Of a DNA stretch of 64,000 nucleotides, positions 28,092 to 40,541 are shown piece after piece. Under the pieces are notes generated by a model. That model saw nothing but the letters and a program-made list of their open reading frames with translations. It searched no databases and was not told where the DNA came from. The stretch covers positions 30,061 through 94,060 of the forward strand of contig NZ_JABBPF010000161.1 in assembly GCF_012927415.1 (NCBI RefSeq), written 5' to 3'. Each line of letters starts with the position of its first letter. Positions within the stretch are counted from its first letter, which is position 1. The position numbers and the translations under genes are program-made. The DNA is from Polaromonas sp. GTDB taxonomy: Bacteria > Pseudomonadota > Gammaproteobacteria > Burkholderiales > Burkholderiaceae_C.

Positions 28092-28228
28092 GGGGTCAAT
28101 CGGGTCAGTTGGCCAGCAAGGCAGCGGCTGTGCTGCGGATTCAGACTGGAATTGTGCGCCGCCTCAAGCCGGGCCTGGGCGACGTTTGACTATGGTAGTG
28201 TTGAGGCCTGAATTCTGGAGGCTTTTAC

Positions 28229-28828
28229 ATGACAACCCGCTTATTATGTTTATCTTTCGTCGCCTTGCTGAGCGTGCTGCTCACGGGCTGCGGCTACAAC
28301 AATTTCCAGAGCCTGGACGAGCAGACCAAGTCGGCCTGGTCCGAAGTGCTCAACCAGTATCAGCGCCGCGCTGACCTGGTGCCCAATATTGTCGCTACGG
28401 TCAAGGGTGAAGCGGCCTTTGAGCAAGACACGCTGACCAAGGTAATTGAGGCGCGCGCCAAGGCCACGTCCATCCAGGTGACACCTGAAACGCTGAACGA
28501 CCCCGCCGCCTTCAGCAAATTCCAGGCCGCGCAAGGCGAGCTGGGCAGTGCCCTGAGCCGCCTGATGGTGGTCAGCGAACGTTATCCAGACTTAAAGGCC
28601 AACAAGGGCTTCAGTGATTTGCGGGTGCAGCTGGAAGGCACCGAAAACCGCATTACCGTCGCACGCAACCGCTATATCCAGACCGTGCAGGAGTACAACG
28701 TGCTGACGCGCAGCTTCCCCAACAACCTGACCGCGCTGATTTTTGGCTACAAGGTCAAGCCCAGCTTTGCCGTGGCGAATGAAGCGCAGATTTCCGTGCC
28801 GCCGGTGGTTGATTTCAACAAGAAGTAA
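28229..28828 (+). CDS. lemA: LemA family protein
   Basis: LLTGCGYNNFQSLDEQTKSAWSEVLNQYQRRADLVPNIVATVKGEAAFEQDTLTKVIEARAKATSIQ...RNRYIQTVQEYNVLTRSFPNNLTALIFGYKVKPSF. Confidence 0.95.
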   Translation: MTTRLLCLSFVALLSVLLTGCGYNNFQSLDEQTKSAWSEVLNQYQRRADLVPNIVATVKGEAAFEQDTLTKVIEARAKATSIQVTPETLNDPAAFSKFQAAQGELGSALSRLMVVSERYPDLKANKGFSDLRVQLEGTENRITVARNRYIQTVQEYNVLTRSFPNNLTALIFGYKVKPSFAVANEAQISVPPVVDFNKK

Positions 28829-28841
28829 GCAGCGGCTTCAG

Positions 28842-29795
28842 ATGACTTCGCGCCGCCTGTTGCCCCTGTTGTTTCGTGCGCTGGCCCGCCGGCTGATGCC
28901 GGCTCTGCTGCTGGCGCTGTGGCTGCCATTTGCGCCCCTTGGGGCGTGGGCCCAGGGCGTCCAGGCGGTGCCGCCGCTGACGGCGCATGTGATGGACAGC
29001 ACCGGCACCCTGAGTGCCGAGCAGCGCGATGCGCTGGATGCCAAACTGACAGCGTTTGAGAAAGCACGCGGCGCGCAGGTGGTGATGCTCCTGGTGCCGA
29101 CCACTCAGCCCGAGGACATTGCCGCCTTTGCGCAGCGGGTCGGAGACAGCTGGAAAATCGGCCGCAAGAGCATCGGCGATGGCCTGCTTCTGGTGGTGGC
29201 CAAAAATGACCGCACCGTTCGCATCGAAACCACCAAGGCGCTGGAAGGCGCCATTCCTGACCTGGCGGCAAGCCAGATCATTGAAACCGCGATCACACCA
29301 CGCTTCAAGCAGGGCGATTTTGCTGGCGGACTGGATGCCGGCGCCGATCAGATCATGGCGCGCATCACCGGCGAGAAACTGCCTGCCCCGCCCCAAGGGA
29401 CGGCAAATCGCCGCGGCAGCAGCGGCGGCTTTGACTGGACCACGCTGGCGGTATTCCTGTTTTTTGCAGTGCCCCTCGGCGGTCGCGTGCTGTCTGGCGT
29501 GCTGGGCCGAAAGCTTGGCTCGGTGGCTACCGGTGGCGCCGTCGGCGTGCTGGCCTGGCTGTTCACCAGCAGCCTGCTGATTGGCGGCATCGCAGCGCTG
29601 GCAGGCCTGGTGTTCGCCCTGATTTCCGGTATCAGCGGCCTGGGCGGCCTGACCCGGGGAGGTCACTCTTCAGGCTGGGGCGGGGGTGGTTTTGGCGGAG
29701 GGGGCTTCGGTGGCTCGGGGGGCGGGGGCGGCTTCGGCAGCGGCGGTGGTGGAAACTTCGGCGGCGGTGGCGCCTCGGGCAACTGGTACGCATGA
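28842..29795 (+). CDS. TPM-domain membrane protein with Gly-rich tail (YgcG-like)
   Basis: HVMDSTGTLSAEQRDALDAKLTAFEKARGAQVVMLLVPTTQPEDIAAFAQRVGDSWKIGRKSIGDGLLLVVAKNDRTVRIET...; GGGGFGGGGFGGSGGGGGFGSGGGGNFGGGGASGNWYA C-terminus. Confidence 0.92.
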   Translation: MTSRRLLPLLFRALARRLMPALLLALWLPFAPLGAWAQGVQAVPPLTAHVMDSTGTLSAEQRDALDAKLTAFEKARGAQVVMLLVPTTQPEDIAAFAQRVGDSWKIGRKSIGDGLLLVVAKNDRTVRIETTKALEGAIPDLAASQIIETAITPRFKQGDFAGGLDAGADQIMARITGEKLPAPPQGTANRRGSSGGFDWTTLAVFLFFAVPLGGRVLSGVLGRKLGSVATGGAVGVLAWLFTSSLLIGGIAALAGLVFALISGISGLGGLTRGGHSSGWGGGGFGGGGFGGSGGGGGFGSGGGGNFGGGGASGNWYA

Positions 29796-30325
29796 TGAAC
29801 AAGCTCGCACTGCTGCTCAAACATCTGTGGCTGGACAGCTCCGACAGCCGGCGCGCCATTCCACCCGACATGGTCAAGCGCCTGGCTGAACGGGTGGCCG
29901 CCAGCGAGCAACGCCACAGCGGGCAGATACGCATCTGCGTAGAGGCTTCACTGCCCGCAAGCTATCTGTGGCGGCTGGACCGCAAAAACACCATTAAGAC
30001 CCTGATACGGCAACGCGCCATCACGATGTTCGGCAAGCTGGGCGTCTGGGACACCGAACACAACAATGGCGTACTGATTTATGTGCTGCTGGCCGAACAT
30101 GCCCTCGAAATCGTCGCCGACCGCGGGCTGACGCGTCATGTGGACGCAGCGCAGTGGCAAGCCATGCTGGCAGGCATGGCTGGCGCTTTTCAGGAAAAGC
30201 GCTATGAAGACGGGCTGACGCAGGCAGTGCAAGAAAGCTCGGCGGTACTGATGGCGAATTTTGCGCGCACAAACCTGTCGCTGAACCATCCCAACGAATT
30301 GCCCGATACGCCGCTGCTGCAGTAG
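29792..30325 (+). CDS. TPM-domain protein
   Basis: AERVAASEQRHSGQIRICVEASLPASYLWRLDRKNTIKTLIRQRAITMFGKLGVWDTEHNNGVLIYVLLAEHALEIVADRGL. Confidence 0.88.
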   Translation: MMNKLALLLKHLWLDSSDSRRAIPPDMVKRLAERVAASEQRHSGQIRICVEASLPASYLWRLDRKNTIKTLIRQRAITMFGKLGVWDTEHNNGVLIYVLLAEHALEIVADRGLTRHVDAAQWQAMLAGMAGAFQEKRYEDGLTQAVQESSAVLMANFARTNLSLNHPNELPDTPLLQ

Positions 30326-30349
30326 GGCGCAATGCCTTGGGTCTTCCTT

Positions 30350-30407
30350 GCTATATTTTTAATAGCTGGTGGTGCCGAAGAAACATCGACTAAAAGCTGT
30401 TTTCAGC
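30350..30407 (+). repeat. Family A repeat, intergenic between convergent TPM and pdeM genes
   Basis: GCTATATTTTTAATAGC + TGGTGGTGCCGAAGAAACATCGACTAAAAGCTGTTTTCAG. Confidence 0.8.
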
Positions 30408-30432
30408 CCTAAACCGGGTTGTCGGCCAGCGT

Positions 30433-31119
30433 TCAGCGTGCGGCAGGCACGCGCCACACTGCGCTGCCGCCAACGGCGTACAGCGTTCGTCCCGGCTGAC
30501 GCTCGACTTGCCAGCCACCAGTAAATTCGCCAAAGGCGGGCAGCACGGCGCAATGGTCGTCAAAACTGAAACAGGCCAGCCGCAAACGATCGCGGCCCTG
30601 GCCGCGCAGCGTCAACACCGGATGCAGATGACCCGCGATCACGTAGCGCACGGCATCAATCCGGGGATGGTGGCAGGCGGCAAAAGGCCCGATCGCGCAG
30701 GGCTCATCGACCGTTTCGATGCCCAGAGAAAGCGGCGGATCGCCAGCGCGGCTGTCATGATTTCCGCGCACCAGCAGGCTCGGCAGCGAACGATGGCCTT
30801 CCCGCCACGCCGCGAGTTCAGCGAGCAGGGAAGGCGTTCTGGCCTGCACCGCATGCAGAAAATCGCCCAAGAACACCAGTTGCGCCGGCTGGTAGTGATT
30901 CAGCAAGGCGCTCAGGCGCGCCAGGTTCTCGCGCGTCGTGCCGGCAGGCACCGGCTGGCCCAGTGCGCGGTAAGTTGCGGCCTTGCCCAGGTGCAGGTCC
31001 GCCACCCACAAGATCCGGCGCGCAGGCCACCACAGCGCATGCTCGGGCAACAGCCAGAGTATTTCGCCAGCGCATTCAATTGCCAGCGGCCGGCCAGGCA
31101 CCGCATCGGTCTGACTCAC
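30433..31119 (-). CDS. pdeM: Ligase-associated DNA-damage-response endonuclease PdeM (metallophosphatase)
   Basis: [57 protein letters not shown]...[12 protein letters not shown]...[10 protein letters not shown]; overlaps the helicase gene. Confidence 0.9.
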   Translation of the reverse strand: MSQTDAVPGRPLAIECAGEILWLLPEHALWWPARRILWVADLHLGKAATYRALGQPVPAGTTRENLARLSALLNHYQPAQLVFLGDFLHAVQARTPSLLAELAAWREGHRSLPSLLVRGNHDSRAGDPPLSLGIETVDEPCAIGPFAACHHPRIDAVRYVIAGHLHPVLTLRGQGRDRLRLACFSFDDHCAVLPAFGEFTGGWQVERQPGRTLYAVGGSAVWRVPAAR

Positions 31120-34049
31120 AAGCCCGCTCTGCCGCGGCCCGTGGCGCGCCCGGGTTGGCGGGGTTTGCGCGCTGTAGCGCCGCCGCCCGACGGGCTGGAC
31201 AGGGTGTCCCGGGAAAACGCCAAGCTGCGGCGCACCTTCCCGGTGTCAAATTCCGCGTCCGGACTCACCTCTGCCGAGGCCTTGCGGGCAACCGGCTCAT
31301 CGGCGGCCTGGTCCAGTTGCGCCACCATCCGTGCGATCCGCACTGCCACGCTTTCATTGGACAGTTGTTCGCGAAAGCGCTCGACCATCAGCGGAAAGGC
31401 AAACGGGGTGGGCCGCACGAGGGTTTGAACGACCAGCCGCTGCGTATTCATGCGTGCCAGCGTATCGCGCAGCCGGCCGATTTCCAGCTCCTGGGCAAGC
31501 AACTCCTGCTCGGCCTGCAAGAGCAGCCGGTTGGCCGGGTCATATTTCCGGAAAACCTCGTAAAACAGCGACGATGAAGCCTGGAGCTGCTTGTTACTGC
31601 GCTTTTCACCGGGATAACCCTGAAAAATCAGGCCCGACACCCGGGCAATTTCCCGAAAGCGGCGCTGCGCCAGTTCGGTCGCGTTCAGGCTGGCAAGCAC
31701 TTCGTGCAGCAGTGCCGCGCGCTCATCGTGCTGGGCCAGCGCTTCCTGCGAGCGGGCATCATGGCCAGACTTGAGCACTTCTGGCAGCAGTCTGGGCCAG
31801 TCCACCTCGGTCGCGCTGAGCAGTTCAAAACCATAGTCGTTGACGGCGATGGAAAACGTACGTGGCGCATGCTGCGCCACGCGCCAGGCGATCAGGTTGG
31901 CCAGGCCCAGATGCACCGGCCGACCCGCGAAGGGGTATAAAAACAGATGCCAGCCTTCACGCGTTTTAAGCACCTCGGCCAGCAGCGTTTGCGGTGTCGG
32001 CAGGGCCGACCAGCGCTGCTGCAGCTGCAGCAACGGCTGCACGCAGCGCAGCTCGGGCGTTTCATAGCGGCCTTCCCCGGCAAGCGCGAGCTGCAGCACG
32101 ACCGCGTCGGCCAGCGTGGTGGACAGCGGCATGCGCCCGCCGTTCCAGCGCGGTACGGCGGGGCGCCTGGCTTTGGCGCGGCGCACCCAGGCGGTCATCT
32201 CGTGGATCCGGACCAGTTCCAGCAGACGCCCGCCAAACAGGAAACAGTCGCCGGGTTTGAGGCGCGCGGCAAAGCTTTCTTCCACCGTACCGATTTTTGT
32301 GCCAGCGACGTACTGCACTGCCATGCTGGCGTCGCTCACGATGGTGCCGATATTCATCCGGTGGCGCCGCGCCAGCCGTGCGTCGGGCACGCGCCAAATG
32401 CCCTGCCCGTCAGGCACGGCACGCCGGTAGTCTGGGTAAACCGCCAAAGATGGACCGCCTTGCGCGACGAAGGACAAGCACCATTCCCAGTTGTCCCGCG
32501 ACAAGGCGGCATATGCCGCCGTGCTGCGCACTTCTGCATACAGGTCGTCCGGCAAAAAACCGCCGCCGAGGGCAATCGTGACGATGTGCTGCACCAGCAC
32601 ATCAAGCGGCTGCAAGGGTGAACTGCGTGTTTCGATATGGCCCGCCACAATCGCCGCGCGGGCCGCGGCGCCTTCCACCATCTCGATGCTGTGGGTGGGC
32701 ACCAGGGTGATCCGTGACGGCCGGCCCGGCGCGTGGCCAGAGCGGCCGGCGCGCTGCCGCAGCCGCGCCCCCCCTGTGGGGGAGCCGAGTTGGCGGACGC
32801 GCACGACCCGGCAAAAATAAACACCCAGATCCAGGCGGGGGGTAGAGACCCCCGCCAGGAGCGCCCCACTTTTAAGGCCGAGTTCCACCCATTCGCGCAC
32901 CGCCCGGTCAAGCGAGCCATGGTGCAGTGCAATCAGCCCGGCCCAGTCCGGCCGCGCTTCCAGCATTGCCTGGTACCAGATTTCCGCCTGCGAGCGGGTG
33001 TTGGTGAAAACCAGCGTGGTGCTGCTTTTGGCGATTTCTTCAATCACCTGCGGCAGCATGCTCAGGCCCAGATGTCCGCCCCAGGGAAAACGTTCGGCGC
33101 GCTGTGGCAGCAGCGAATCAATGACGAGTTTTTTCGGTACCTGACCCTGGACCAACACACCGCCATCATGGCCAAGCAGGGTGTGCATGGCTTCGTGCAG
33201 GTTTCCCAACGTGGCCGACATGCCCCAGACCACCAGGCCGGTATCCGGAGTTCCGGGCGGGGCAAGCCCTTCGGAGGGCGGTGAGCGACGCGAAGCGAGC
33301 GAGCGTGGAAACGCCCCCTTCGAGCCGGGGCCGCGGGACTGGTGTTGCCAGACCGCAGGCGCAGCGGTCCCCCCGGGGGGCAGCGAACCGCACGGAGAAG
33401 GGAGCGTGGAGGCCCATTTCCTGAGCCGCGCCAGCGCCAGCTGCACCTGGACGCCGCGCTTGTTGCCGAGCAGCTCATGCCACTCATCAACCACAACCAT
33501 CTTCACGCTGCCCAGCACTTCCTCCGCATCGGCGCGGGAAAGCAGCAAGCAAAGGCTTTCCGGCGTGGTAACCAGCACCGTCGGCAAGCGCTGGTTTTGC
33601 GCACTGCGTTCGGCAGCCAGCGTATCGCCGCTGCGCGCGCCAGCACTCCAGGCGACGAAACGCGGCGCGGCGTCATCATCGCTTGTGGCATTCAACATTT
33701 CCAGTGGAAGTTGCAGCGCACGCAATGTGTCGGCTGCCAGAGCACGCATCGGAGTGATCCACAGCACCGTCAGCGGCGCAGATTTGAGCTTTCCTTTATT
33801 TGCTATGTTTTTAATAGCTGACTGGGGCCGATTTACAGGGACCTGAACCATGAAAGACATCAAGGCGCCAAGCCAGACGGCATAGGTCTTTCCCGCGCCG
33901 GTAGTGGCATGCAGCAGACCCGAGCGGCCTTCGGAAATCGCTTGCCAGACCTCGCGCTGGAACCTGAACGGCTTCCAGCCGCGCGCAGCAAACCAGCCGT
34001 CGAGTGCCTTCTTCGCAGAAGATTTGGACGAGCTTGCCGGCGTGCTCAT
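31116..34049 (-). CDS. Ligase-associated Lhr-type DEXH helicase, carrying repeat-derived internal segments
   Basis: [34 protein letters not shown]...[17 protein letters not shown]...[11 protein letters not shown]...[18 protein letters not shown]...[18 protein letters not shown]...[17 protein letters not shown]. Confidence 0.93.
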   Translation of the reverse strand: MSTPASSSKSSAKKALDGWFAARGWKPFRFQREVWQAISEGRSGLLHATTGAGKTYAVWLGALMSFMVQVPVNRPQSAIKNIANKGKLKSAPLTVLWITPMRALAADTLRALQLPLEMLNATSDDDAAPRFVAWSAGARSGDTLAAERSAQNQRLPTVLVTTPESLCLLLSRADAEEVLGSVKMVVVDEWHELLGNKRGVQVQLALARLRKWASTLPSPCGSLPPGGTAAPAVWQHQSRGPGSKGAFPRSLASRRSPPSEGLAPPGTPDTGLVVWGMSATLGNLHEAMHTLLGHDGGVLVQGQVPKKLVIDSLLPQRAERFPWGGHLGLSMLPQVIEEIAKSSTTLVFTNTRSQAEIWYQAMLEARPDWAGLIALHHGSLDRAVREWVELGLKSGALLAGVSTPRLDLGVYFCRVVRVRQLGSPTGGARLRQRAGRSGHAPGRPSRITLVPTHSIEMVEGAAARAAIVAGHIETRSSPLQPLDVLVQHIVTIALGGGFLPDDLYAEVRSTAAYAALSRDNWEWCLSFVAQGGPSLAVYPDYRRAVPDGQGIWRVPDARLARRHRMNIGTIVSDASMAVQYVAGTKIGTVEESFAARLKPGDCFLFGGRLLELVRIHEMTAWVRRAKARRPAVPRWNGGRMPLSTTLADAVVLQLALAGEGRYETPELRCVQPLLQLQQRWSALPTPQTLLAEVLKTREGWHLFLYPFAGRPVHLGLANLIAWRVAQHAPRTFSIAVNDYGFELLSATEVDWPRLLPEVLKSGHDARSQEALAQHDERAALLHEVLASLNATELAQRRFREIARVSGLIFQGYPGEKRSNKQLQASSSLFYEVFRKYDPANRLLLQAEQELLAQELEIGRLRDTLARMNTQRLVVQTLVRPTPFAFPLMVERFREQLSNESVAVRIARMVAQLDQAADEPVARKASAEVSPDAEFDTGKVRRSLAFSRDTLSSPSGGGATARKPRQPGRATGRGRAGL
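33240..33413 (+). repeat. Family B-derived segment (174 bp) in-frame inside the Lhr-type helicase gene
   Basis: CGGGGCCGCGGGACTGGTGTTGCCAGACCGCAGGCGCAGCGGTCCCCCCGGGGGGCAGCGAACCGCACGGAGAAGGGAGCGTGGAGGC aligns with the 12075-12160 repeat; 58 codons between LRKW and [10 protein letters not shown]. Confidence 0.8.
33802..33850 (+). repeat. Family A repeat inside the Lhr-type helicase gene (encodes [19 protein letters not shown] antisense)
   Basis: GCTATGTTTTTAATAGC + TGACTGGGGCCGATTTACAGGGACCTGAACC. Confidence 0.8.
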
Positions 34050-35716
34050 GTCGGCAACAAGGCCGCCAGCGTTTCCAGCGTGTCGGCATCTTCGACGGTC
34101 TTGTCCTCGCGCCAGCGCAGCATCCGCGGAAAGCGCACCGCAATGCCGCTCTTGTGGCGCGAGCTGCGGGCGATGCCCTCAAAGCCGAGTTCGAACACCA
34201 GCGTCGGCTTGACGCTGCGCACCGGCCCAAAACTCTCGACCGTGGTCTTGCGGATCACCGCGTCGACCCGCGCCATCTCGGCGTCGGTCAGGCCAGAATA
34301 GGCCTTGGCGAAGGGCACGAGCTTGCGCTCCGGTTGTCCTGATGCGCCGTCCCACACGGCGAAGGTGTAATCGCTGTAGAGGCTGGCGCGCCGGCCATGA
34401 CCGCGCTGCGCATAGATCAGCACCGCATCGACGCTGAGCGGGTCGATTTTCCACTTCCACCACAGCCCGACATCCCTGGTGCGCCCGACGCCGTAATGCG
34501 ATTGGCGCTGCTTCAACATCATGCCTTCGACGCCCATCGCGCGTGCCGCTTCGCGCTGAACTGCCAGGTCTTGCCAGCTGCCCCCGTTGAGCATCGGGCT
34601 GGAAAGCAGCGCGGGATGCCGCAGGTCGCCGATCAGCGTGTCGAGCTGCGCCCGGCGCTGCTCTTGTGGCAGTGCCCGCAGGTCGCGCTGCTGCCATTCG
34701 AGCAGGTCATAAGCGAGCAGCACGACGGGAATGTCGCGCAGCAGTTTGGCCCCCAGCGTCTTGCGGCCGATGCGCTTTTGCAGGTCGGCGAAGGGCTGGA
34801 CGTTGCCCGTGCCGCAGGGCGAGGCTTCGTCCCTGCGCCAGACCACAATTTCGCCGTCGAGCACCGTGCCATCGGGGAGCACTTCGCCCATCTGCGCGAG
34901 TTCGGGAAAGCGCTCGGTGACCAGTTCCTCGCCACGCGACCACAGCCACACCTGGCCGGCGCGTTTGACCAGCTGGGCCCGGATGCCGTCCCATTTCCAT
35001 TCAACAATCCAGTCGGCCGGCGCGCCCAGCAAGGCATCAAACTGATCAAGAGGGCGATGAAACGGATGGGCGAGAAAAAACGGATAGGGCTGGCCACTGG
35101 TCTGCTGATTTTGTTCACTGGTGTTTTCGGGCTCAATTAGCCGGGCATAGTGGGCAGCGCCGGGCTGGCTGCTGATGTGGGTGTAGCCCATCAATCGCTG
35201 CGCTACCCGCTTGGCGTCAATGCCGGCAACGGCCGCCAGCGCCTGAGTGACCTGAAGCCGCGAAACGCCAACCCGGAAACCACCGGTGATCAGTTTGAAA
35301 TAGACCAGCCGCTCGTCCAGCGCGAGCTGTTCCCATTGGCCGCGCAGGGTGTCGCCCAAAGACTCAGGCGCCGTTTTTCGCAACGGCAGCAGCCGCTGCT
35401 CGACCCACAGCGCCAGACCCAATTCGTGTTGACCGGTGGGCGGTGGCAGCAACAGCGCCATGGTTTCAGCCAGGTCGCCAACCGACTCGTAGCTTTCCTC
35501 AAACAGCCACTCGGGCAATCCGGCAGCTTCCTGTGCAAGCCGGCGCAGCAGTTTGGCGGGAACCAGTTGACGCGGTTTTCCGCCAGCCAGAAAATAGATT
35601 GCCCATGCGGCATCAGCTGCCGCGGCGTTTTGCAGATAACGCTGCAGCGCGGCTTGTTTGGCCAGACTTGACGTTGTTGCATCAAGTTCGCGGTAAAGAG
35701 CGGCAAAAGCTTTCAT
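34046..35716 (-). CDS. ATP-dependent DNA ligase
   Basis: [38 protein letters not shown] (KxDGxR), [60 protein letters not shown]. Confidence 0.95.
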   Translation of the reverse strand: MKAFAALYRELDATTSSLAKQAALQRYLQNAAAADAAWAIYFLAGGKPRQLVPAKLLRRLAQEAAGLPEWLFEESYESVGDLAETMALLLPPPTGQHELGLALWVEQRLLPLRKTAPESLGDTLRGQWEQLALDERLVYFKLITGGFRVGVSRLQVTQALAAVAGIDAKRVAQRLMGYTHISSQPGAAHYARLIEPENTSEQNQQTSGQPYPFFLAHPFHRPLDQFDALLGAPADWIVEWKWDGIRAQLVKRAGQVWLWSRGEELVTERFPELAQMGEVLPDGTVLDGEIVVWRRDEASPCGTGNVQPFADLQKRIGRKTLGAKLLRDIPVVLLAYDLLEWQQRDLRALPQEQRRAQLDTLIGDLRHPALLSSPMLNGGSWQDLAVQREAARAMGVEGMMLKQRQSHYGVGRTRDVGLWWKWKIDPLSVDAVLIYAQRGHGRRASLYSDYTFAVWDGASGQPERKLVPFAKAYSGLTDAEMARVDAVIRKTTVESFGPVRSVKPTLVFELGFEGIARSSRHKSGIAVRFPRMLRWREDKTVEDADTLETLAALLPT

Positions 35717-36828
35717 GAAGCGGCATCGCGTGCGTCTGGCGCAGGGCCGGCCGGAAGAATCTGCTCTGCATCAACCGGTTTGGCGGTTGGAGCAGGCTGA
35801 TCGGCCACATCGTCAGCGCCATACTCGGTCTGGAAGCCATGTGCGTCGAGTCCGCGCTCGCGCAGCCAGCGCACCATCACCGCAACGCTGCCATGCGTGA
35901 CAAACACGCGCTCTGCGCCGGTGCCATCAATGGCGCGCTGCAGGCTGGGCCAATCGGCATGGTCGGACATGACAAAACCGCGGTCCACGCCCCGGCGGCG
36001 GCGCGCCCCCCGCAACAGCATCCAGCCGCTTGCAAAGGCATCCGAATAGTTGCCAAAACGGCGCATCCAGGGCGTGCCCTGCGCGGAAGGCGGCGCCAGC
36101 ACGAGCGCCTGGCTGGTTGCCGCCGCATCGACCTCGGCCACCGTTTTTGTGGCGGGCAGATTCACCCCGGCGTCCCGGTACACCCGGTTCAGCGGCTCGA
36201 CAGCACCATGCGCAATGATGGGTCCTATGCTGGCGTCAACACCGTGGAGCAGCCGCTGTGCCTTGCCGAAGGCATAGCAGAACAGTACCGACGCGCGTCC
36301 CGCGGCGGCATTGCTCCGCCACCACTGATTGATATCGGCAAACAGCTCGGCTTGTTGCGGCCAACGATAAATCGGCAGACCAAAAGTCGACTCGGTAATG
36401 AAGGTGTGGCAAGCCACCGGCTCAAACGGCGCACATGTGCCGTCGTCTTCCAGTTTGTAGTCGCCCGAGGCGACCCAGACTTCACCAGCGTACTCGACAC
36501 GCACCTGGGCCGAGCCGAGCACATGGCCGGCTGGATGAAGCGAGACCCGAACGCCCTTGTGCAGCACCGACTCGCCATAAGGCAATGTCTGCAGATCGAT
36601 ATCCCCCAGGCGGCTTCGCAAAATGCCGGCGCTCTTGTCGTGAGCCAGATAACGTGCATGACCGACGCGCGCATGGTCGGAATGGCCGTGGGTAATCACC
36701 GCACTTTCAACCGGTCGCCAGGGGTCGATATAGAAGTCGCCGGGTGGGCAGTACAAGCCTGCCGGCCTTGCCACGATCAAATTCATGGCGCGGTCGAGTC
36801 GAGGGTATGAATAGTCCTGGATTTGCAA
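35713..36828 (-). CDS. Ligase-associated DNA exonuclease, metallo-beta-lactamase fold (start may be ATG 36786)
   Basis: GLYCPPGDFYIDPWRPVESAVITHGHSDHARVGHARYLAH...VSLHPAGHVLGSAQVRVEYAGEVWVASGDYKLEDDGTCAPFEPVACHTFITESTFGLPIYRWP. Confidence 0.93.
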   Translation of the reverse strand: MQIQDYSYPRLDRAMNLIVARPAGLYCPPGDFYIDPWRPVESAVITHGHSDHARVGHARYLAHDKSAGILRSRLGDIDLQTLPYGESVLHKGVRVSLHPAGHVLGSAQVRVEYAGEVWVASGDYKLEDDGTCAPFEPVACHTFITESTFGLPIYRWPQQAELFADINQWWRSNAAAGRASVLFCYAFGKAQRLLHGVDASIGPIIAHGAVEPLNRVYRDAGVNLPATKTVAEVDAAATSQALVLAPPSAQGTPWMRRFGNYSDAFASGWMLLRGARRRRGVDRGFVMSDHADWPSLQRAIDGTGAERVFVTHGSVAVMVRWLRERGLDAHGFQTEYGADDVADQPAPTAKPVDAEQILPAGPAPDARDAAS

Positions 36829-37533
36829 GGAAGAAAATGGGCCATGGCCTCCATCCTAGCGTCAGCGCGGTCAATCTGCTGGTCGCAGGCAAGCGCTTTG
36901 ACTGTCAGCAGGGACTTGCGGTTTGCACGTAAACCGAGAAGCGCCCGGCGCCCTGCGGGGACTGGTGGAAGCGTCCGTTTCGAGCCATGCGGGCGATTCG
37001 GGCGATGAGCAGACACTGCCAGTGTTTTGGCGGCTATTGCTTAGACTGCATCCCAGCTGCCGCCGCGGAATGGCGGTCTCGGGATAGCGCTGAACCTAGT
37101 CGCCAGGCACTAATAACAAAACAGCATTTTTTTACTTTTTTCTCAAGACGGGAAGATTTTTTCGCCAGACTCAACCGGGCACGCAGATGCGCCCTATGCA
37201 GCCGCATCCAGGCCCTGGCATTGACTCGCAGCAAGGTTACGCTGTGCATCAACAGCCCTGGGTTTGGTCCGAGCCGTGAGGGCCCGCACAGTCCCGACAG
37301 CAGCCGCCATCAGCACCGCAAAAGCTGCCAGCCATTCAAACCGTGGGTACTTCCGGGCCAGCGGACAGCTCACACCGATGAAGACAACATAAAACCAGGT
37401 CACGGCTGACAGGGCGCCCGAAGACAGGACCAGCGGGCGTTGACTGGGCGTGCGGTCAGGGGCCGCTACTTCCCGGTCCTCCGAAAACTTCCTATTCGGG
37501 TTTATTACAAATAAAGGATTTCGCGCCCACCAT

Positions 37534-37562
37534 AAAAAAAACCCCTGGCTTGCGACAGGGGC
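37534..37562 (-). terminator. Terminator of the atp operon
   Basis: Minus strand CCCCTG-TCGCAAGC-CAGGGG followed by a T-run (plus: aaaaaaaacccctggcttgcgacaggggc). Confidence 0.88.
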
Positions 37563-37624
37563 TGGATGCAGATTTCCGTTTCCGGATCGCTGAAGCTGCA
37601 GGCGAGCGCCTGCATTTATTGCTC

Positions 37625-38044
37625 TTATTTTTTCTGGCGGTATTTGCGCAGCGCTGCAATCTGTGCAGCCATCACGGCAAGTTCGGACTGTGCCATCGCA
37701 ATATCAATATCGTTTTTTGCATTTTTCAGCGCTTCTTCAGCCAGCGCCTTGGCGGCGGTCGCCTTGGCTTCATCCAGATCCTTGCCCCGAATGGCGGTAT
37801 CGCTCAGGACGGTCACGCAATTGGGTTGCACTTCGAGCATGCCCCCCGCCACAAACACGAACTCTTCCGTACCGTCGGCTTTTTCAATGCGTACGGCCCC
37901 GGGCTTGATACGGGTGATGAGCGGCGTGTGGCGCGGGTAGATACCCAACTCGCCAGCTTCGCCAGGCAACGCCACAAAGCGTGCTTCGCCCGAGAAGATC
38001 ATCTCTTCTGCGGAGACCACGTCGACGTGAATGGTTAATGACAT
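37625..38044 (-). CDS. atpC: F1F0 ATP synthase epsilon subunit
   Basis: [53 protein letters not shown]. Confidence 0.97.
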   Translation of the reverse strand: MSLTIHVDVVSAEEMIFSGEARFVALPGEAGELGIYPRHTPLITRIKPGAVRIEKADGTEEFVFVAGGMLEVQPNCVTVLSDTAIRGKDLDEAKATAAKALAEEALKNAKNDIDIAMAQSELAVMAAQIAALRKYRQKK

Positions 38045-38174
38045 GAACGTTTCCTAAAATAAAAGGTTTCGATGCAGCAGGCCATTGGGATGAACCGCCA
38101 GGCGCCGCGCGGAAATGCGCAACTGCACATTGAACACGGCAACCATCAGGGCGGCACCCCCATACGCCGCTACA

Positions 38175-39599
<1,425 letters not shown>

Positions 39600-39619
39600 T
39601 TAATCTTGGAAATCGCAGC

Positions 39620-40486
39620 TTAAACCGCTGCGGCACCGGCAACGATTTCCGAAAGTTCTTTCGTGATCGCCGCTTGACGCGTTTTGTTGTAAATCAGTTT
39701 GAGCTCGCCAATCACGCTGCCGGCGTTGTCGGTGGCTGACTTCATGGCGACCATGCGGGCTGACTGCTCGGAAGCCATGTTTTCGGCCACGGCCTGAAAC
39801 ACCAGCGCTTCAACGTAGCGAACCAGCAGGTCGTCGATGACGGTCTGTGCGTCGGGCTCGTAGATGTAATCCCAGCCATGCTGGTTCTTGTCGGCCTGCA
39901 TCCGGTCGGTCGTGAGCGGCAGCAACTGCTCCACCACCGACTCCTGCTTCATCGTGTTGATAAAACGGGTGTAGCAGAGATAGACTGCCTTGACCTTGCC
40001 TTCGCTGTAGGCATCAAGCAAAACCTTGACCGGGCCAATCAGCTTGTCGAGATGCGGCTTGTCGCCCAGCTGCGTTGCGTGGGCCACCACCTTGACGCCG
40101 ATGCGATTGAGGAAACCCAGGCCTTTGTTGCCAATGGCAACCGCTTGCGCATCCTCTCCGGAAGACTGCATTTCCTTAAGCCTGGCCGTCAGGAGGCGCA
40201 GCACATTGGTGTTCAAGCCACCGCACAGGCCCTTGTCAGTCGTCACCACGATAAACCCGCTGGTCTTGGCGTCGTTGGACTCCATGAACGGATGGGTGTA
40301 TTCGGGGTTGGCCTCGCTGAGGTGGGCCGCAATATTACGGATCTTGTCGCTGTAAGGACGGGCCGCGCGCATCCGTTCCTGCGCCTTGCGCATTTTGGAG
40401 GCTGCGACCATTTCCATGGCCTTGGTGATCTTGCGGGTGTTTTCCACCGACTTGATCTTGCCGCGAATTTCCTTGCCTGCTGCCAT
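39620..40486 (-). CDS. atpG: F1F0 ATP synthase gamma subunit
   Basis: [39 protein letters not shown]...[51 protein letters not shown]. Confidence 0.97.
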   Translation of the reverse strand: MAAGKEIRGKIKSVENTRKITKAMEMVAASKMRKAQERMRAARPYSDKIRNIAAHLSEANPEYTHPFMESNDAKTSGFIVVTTDKGLCGGLNTNVLRLLTARLKEMQSSGEDAQAVAIGNKGLGFLNRIGVKVVAHATQLGDKPHLDKLIGPVKVLLDAYSEGKVKAVYLCYTRFINTMKQESVVEQLLPLTTDRMQADKNQHGWDYIYEPDAQTVIDDLLVRYVEALVFQAVAENMASEQSARMVAMKSATDNAGSVIGELKLIYNKTRQAAITKELSEIVAGAAAV

Positions 40487-40541
40487 ATGGGTTCCTAATC
40501 GGTTCTAGAGACTTGCCAAACTTTGATGAAGTCAGGCAAGC

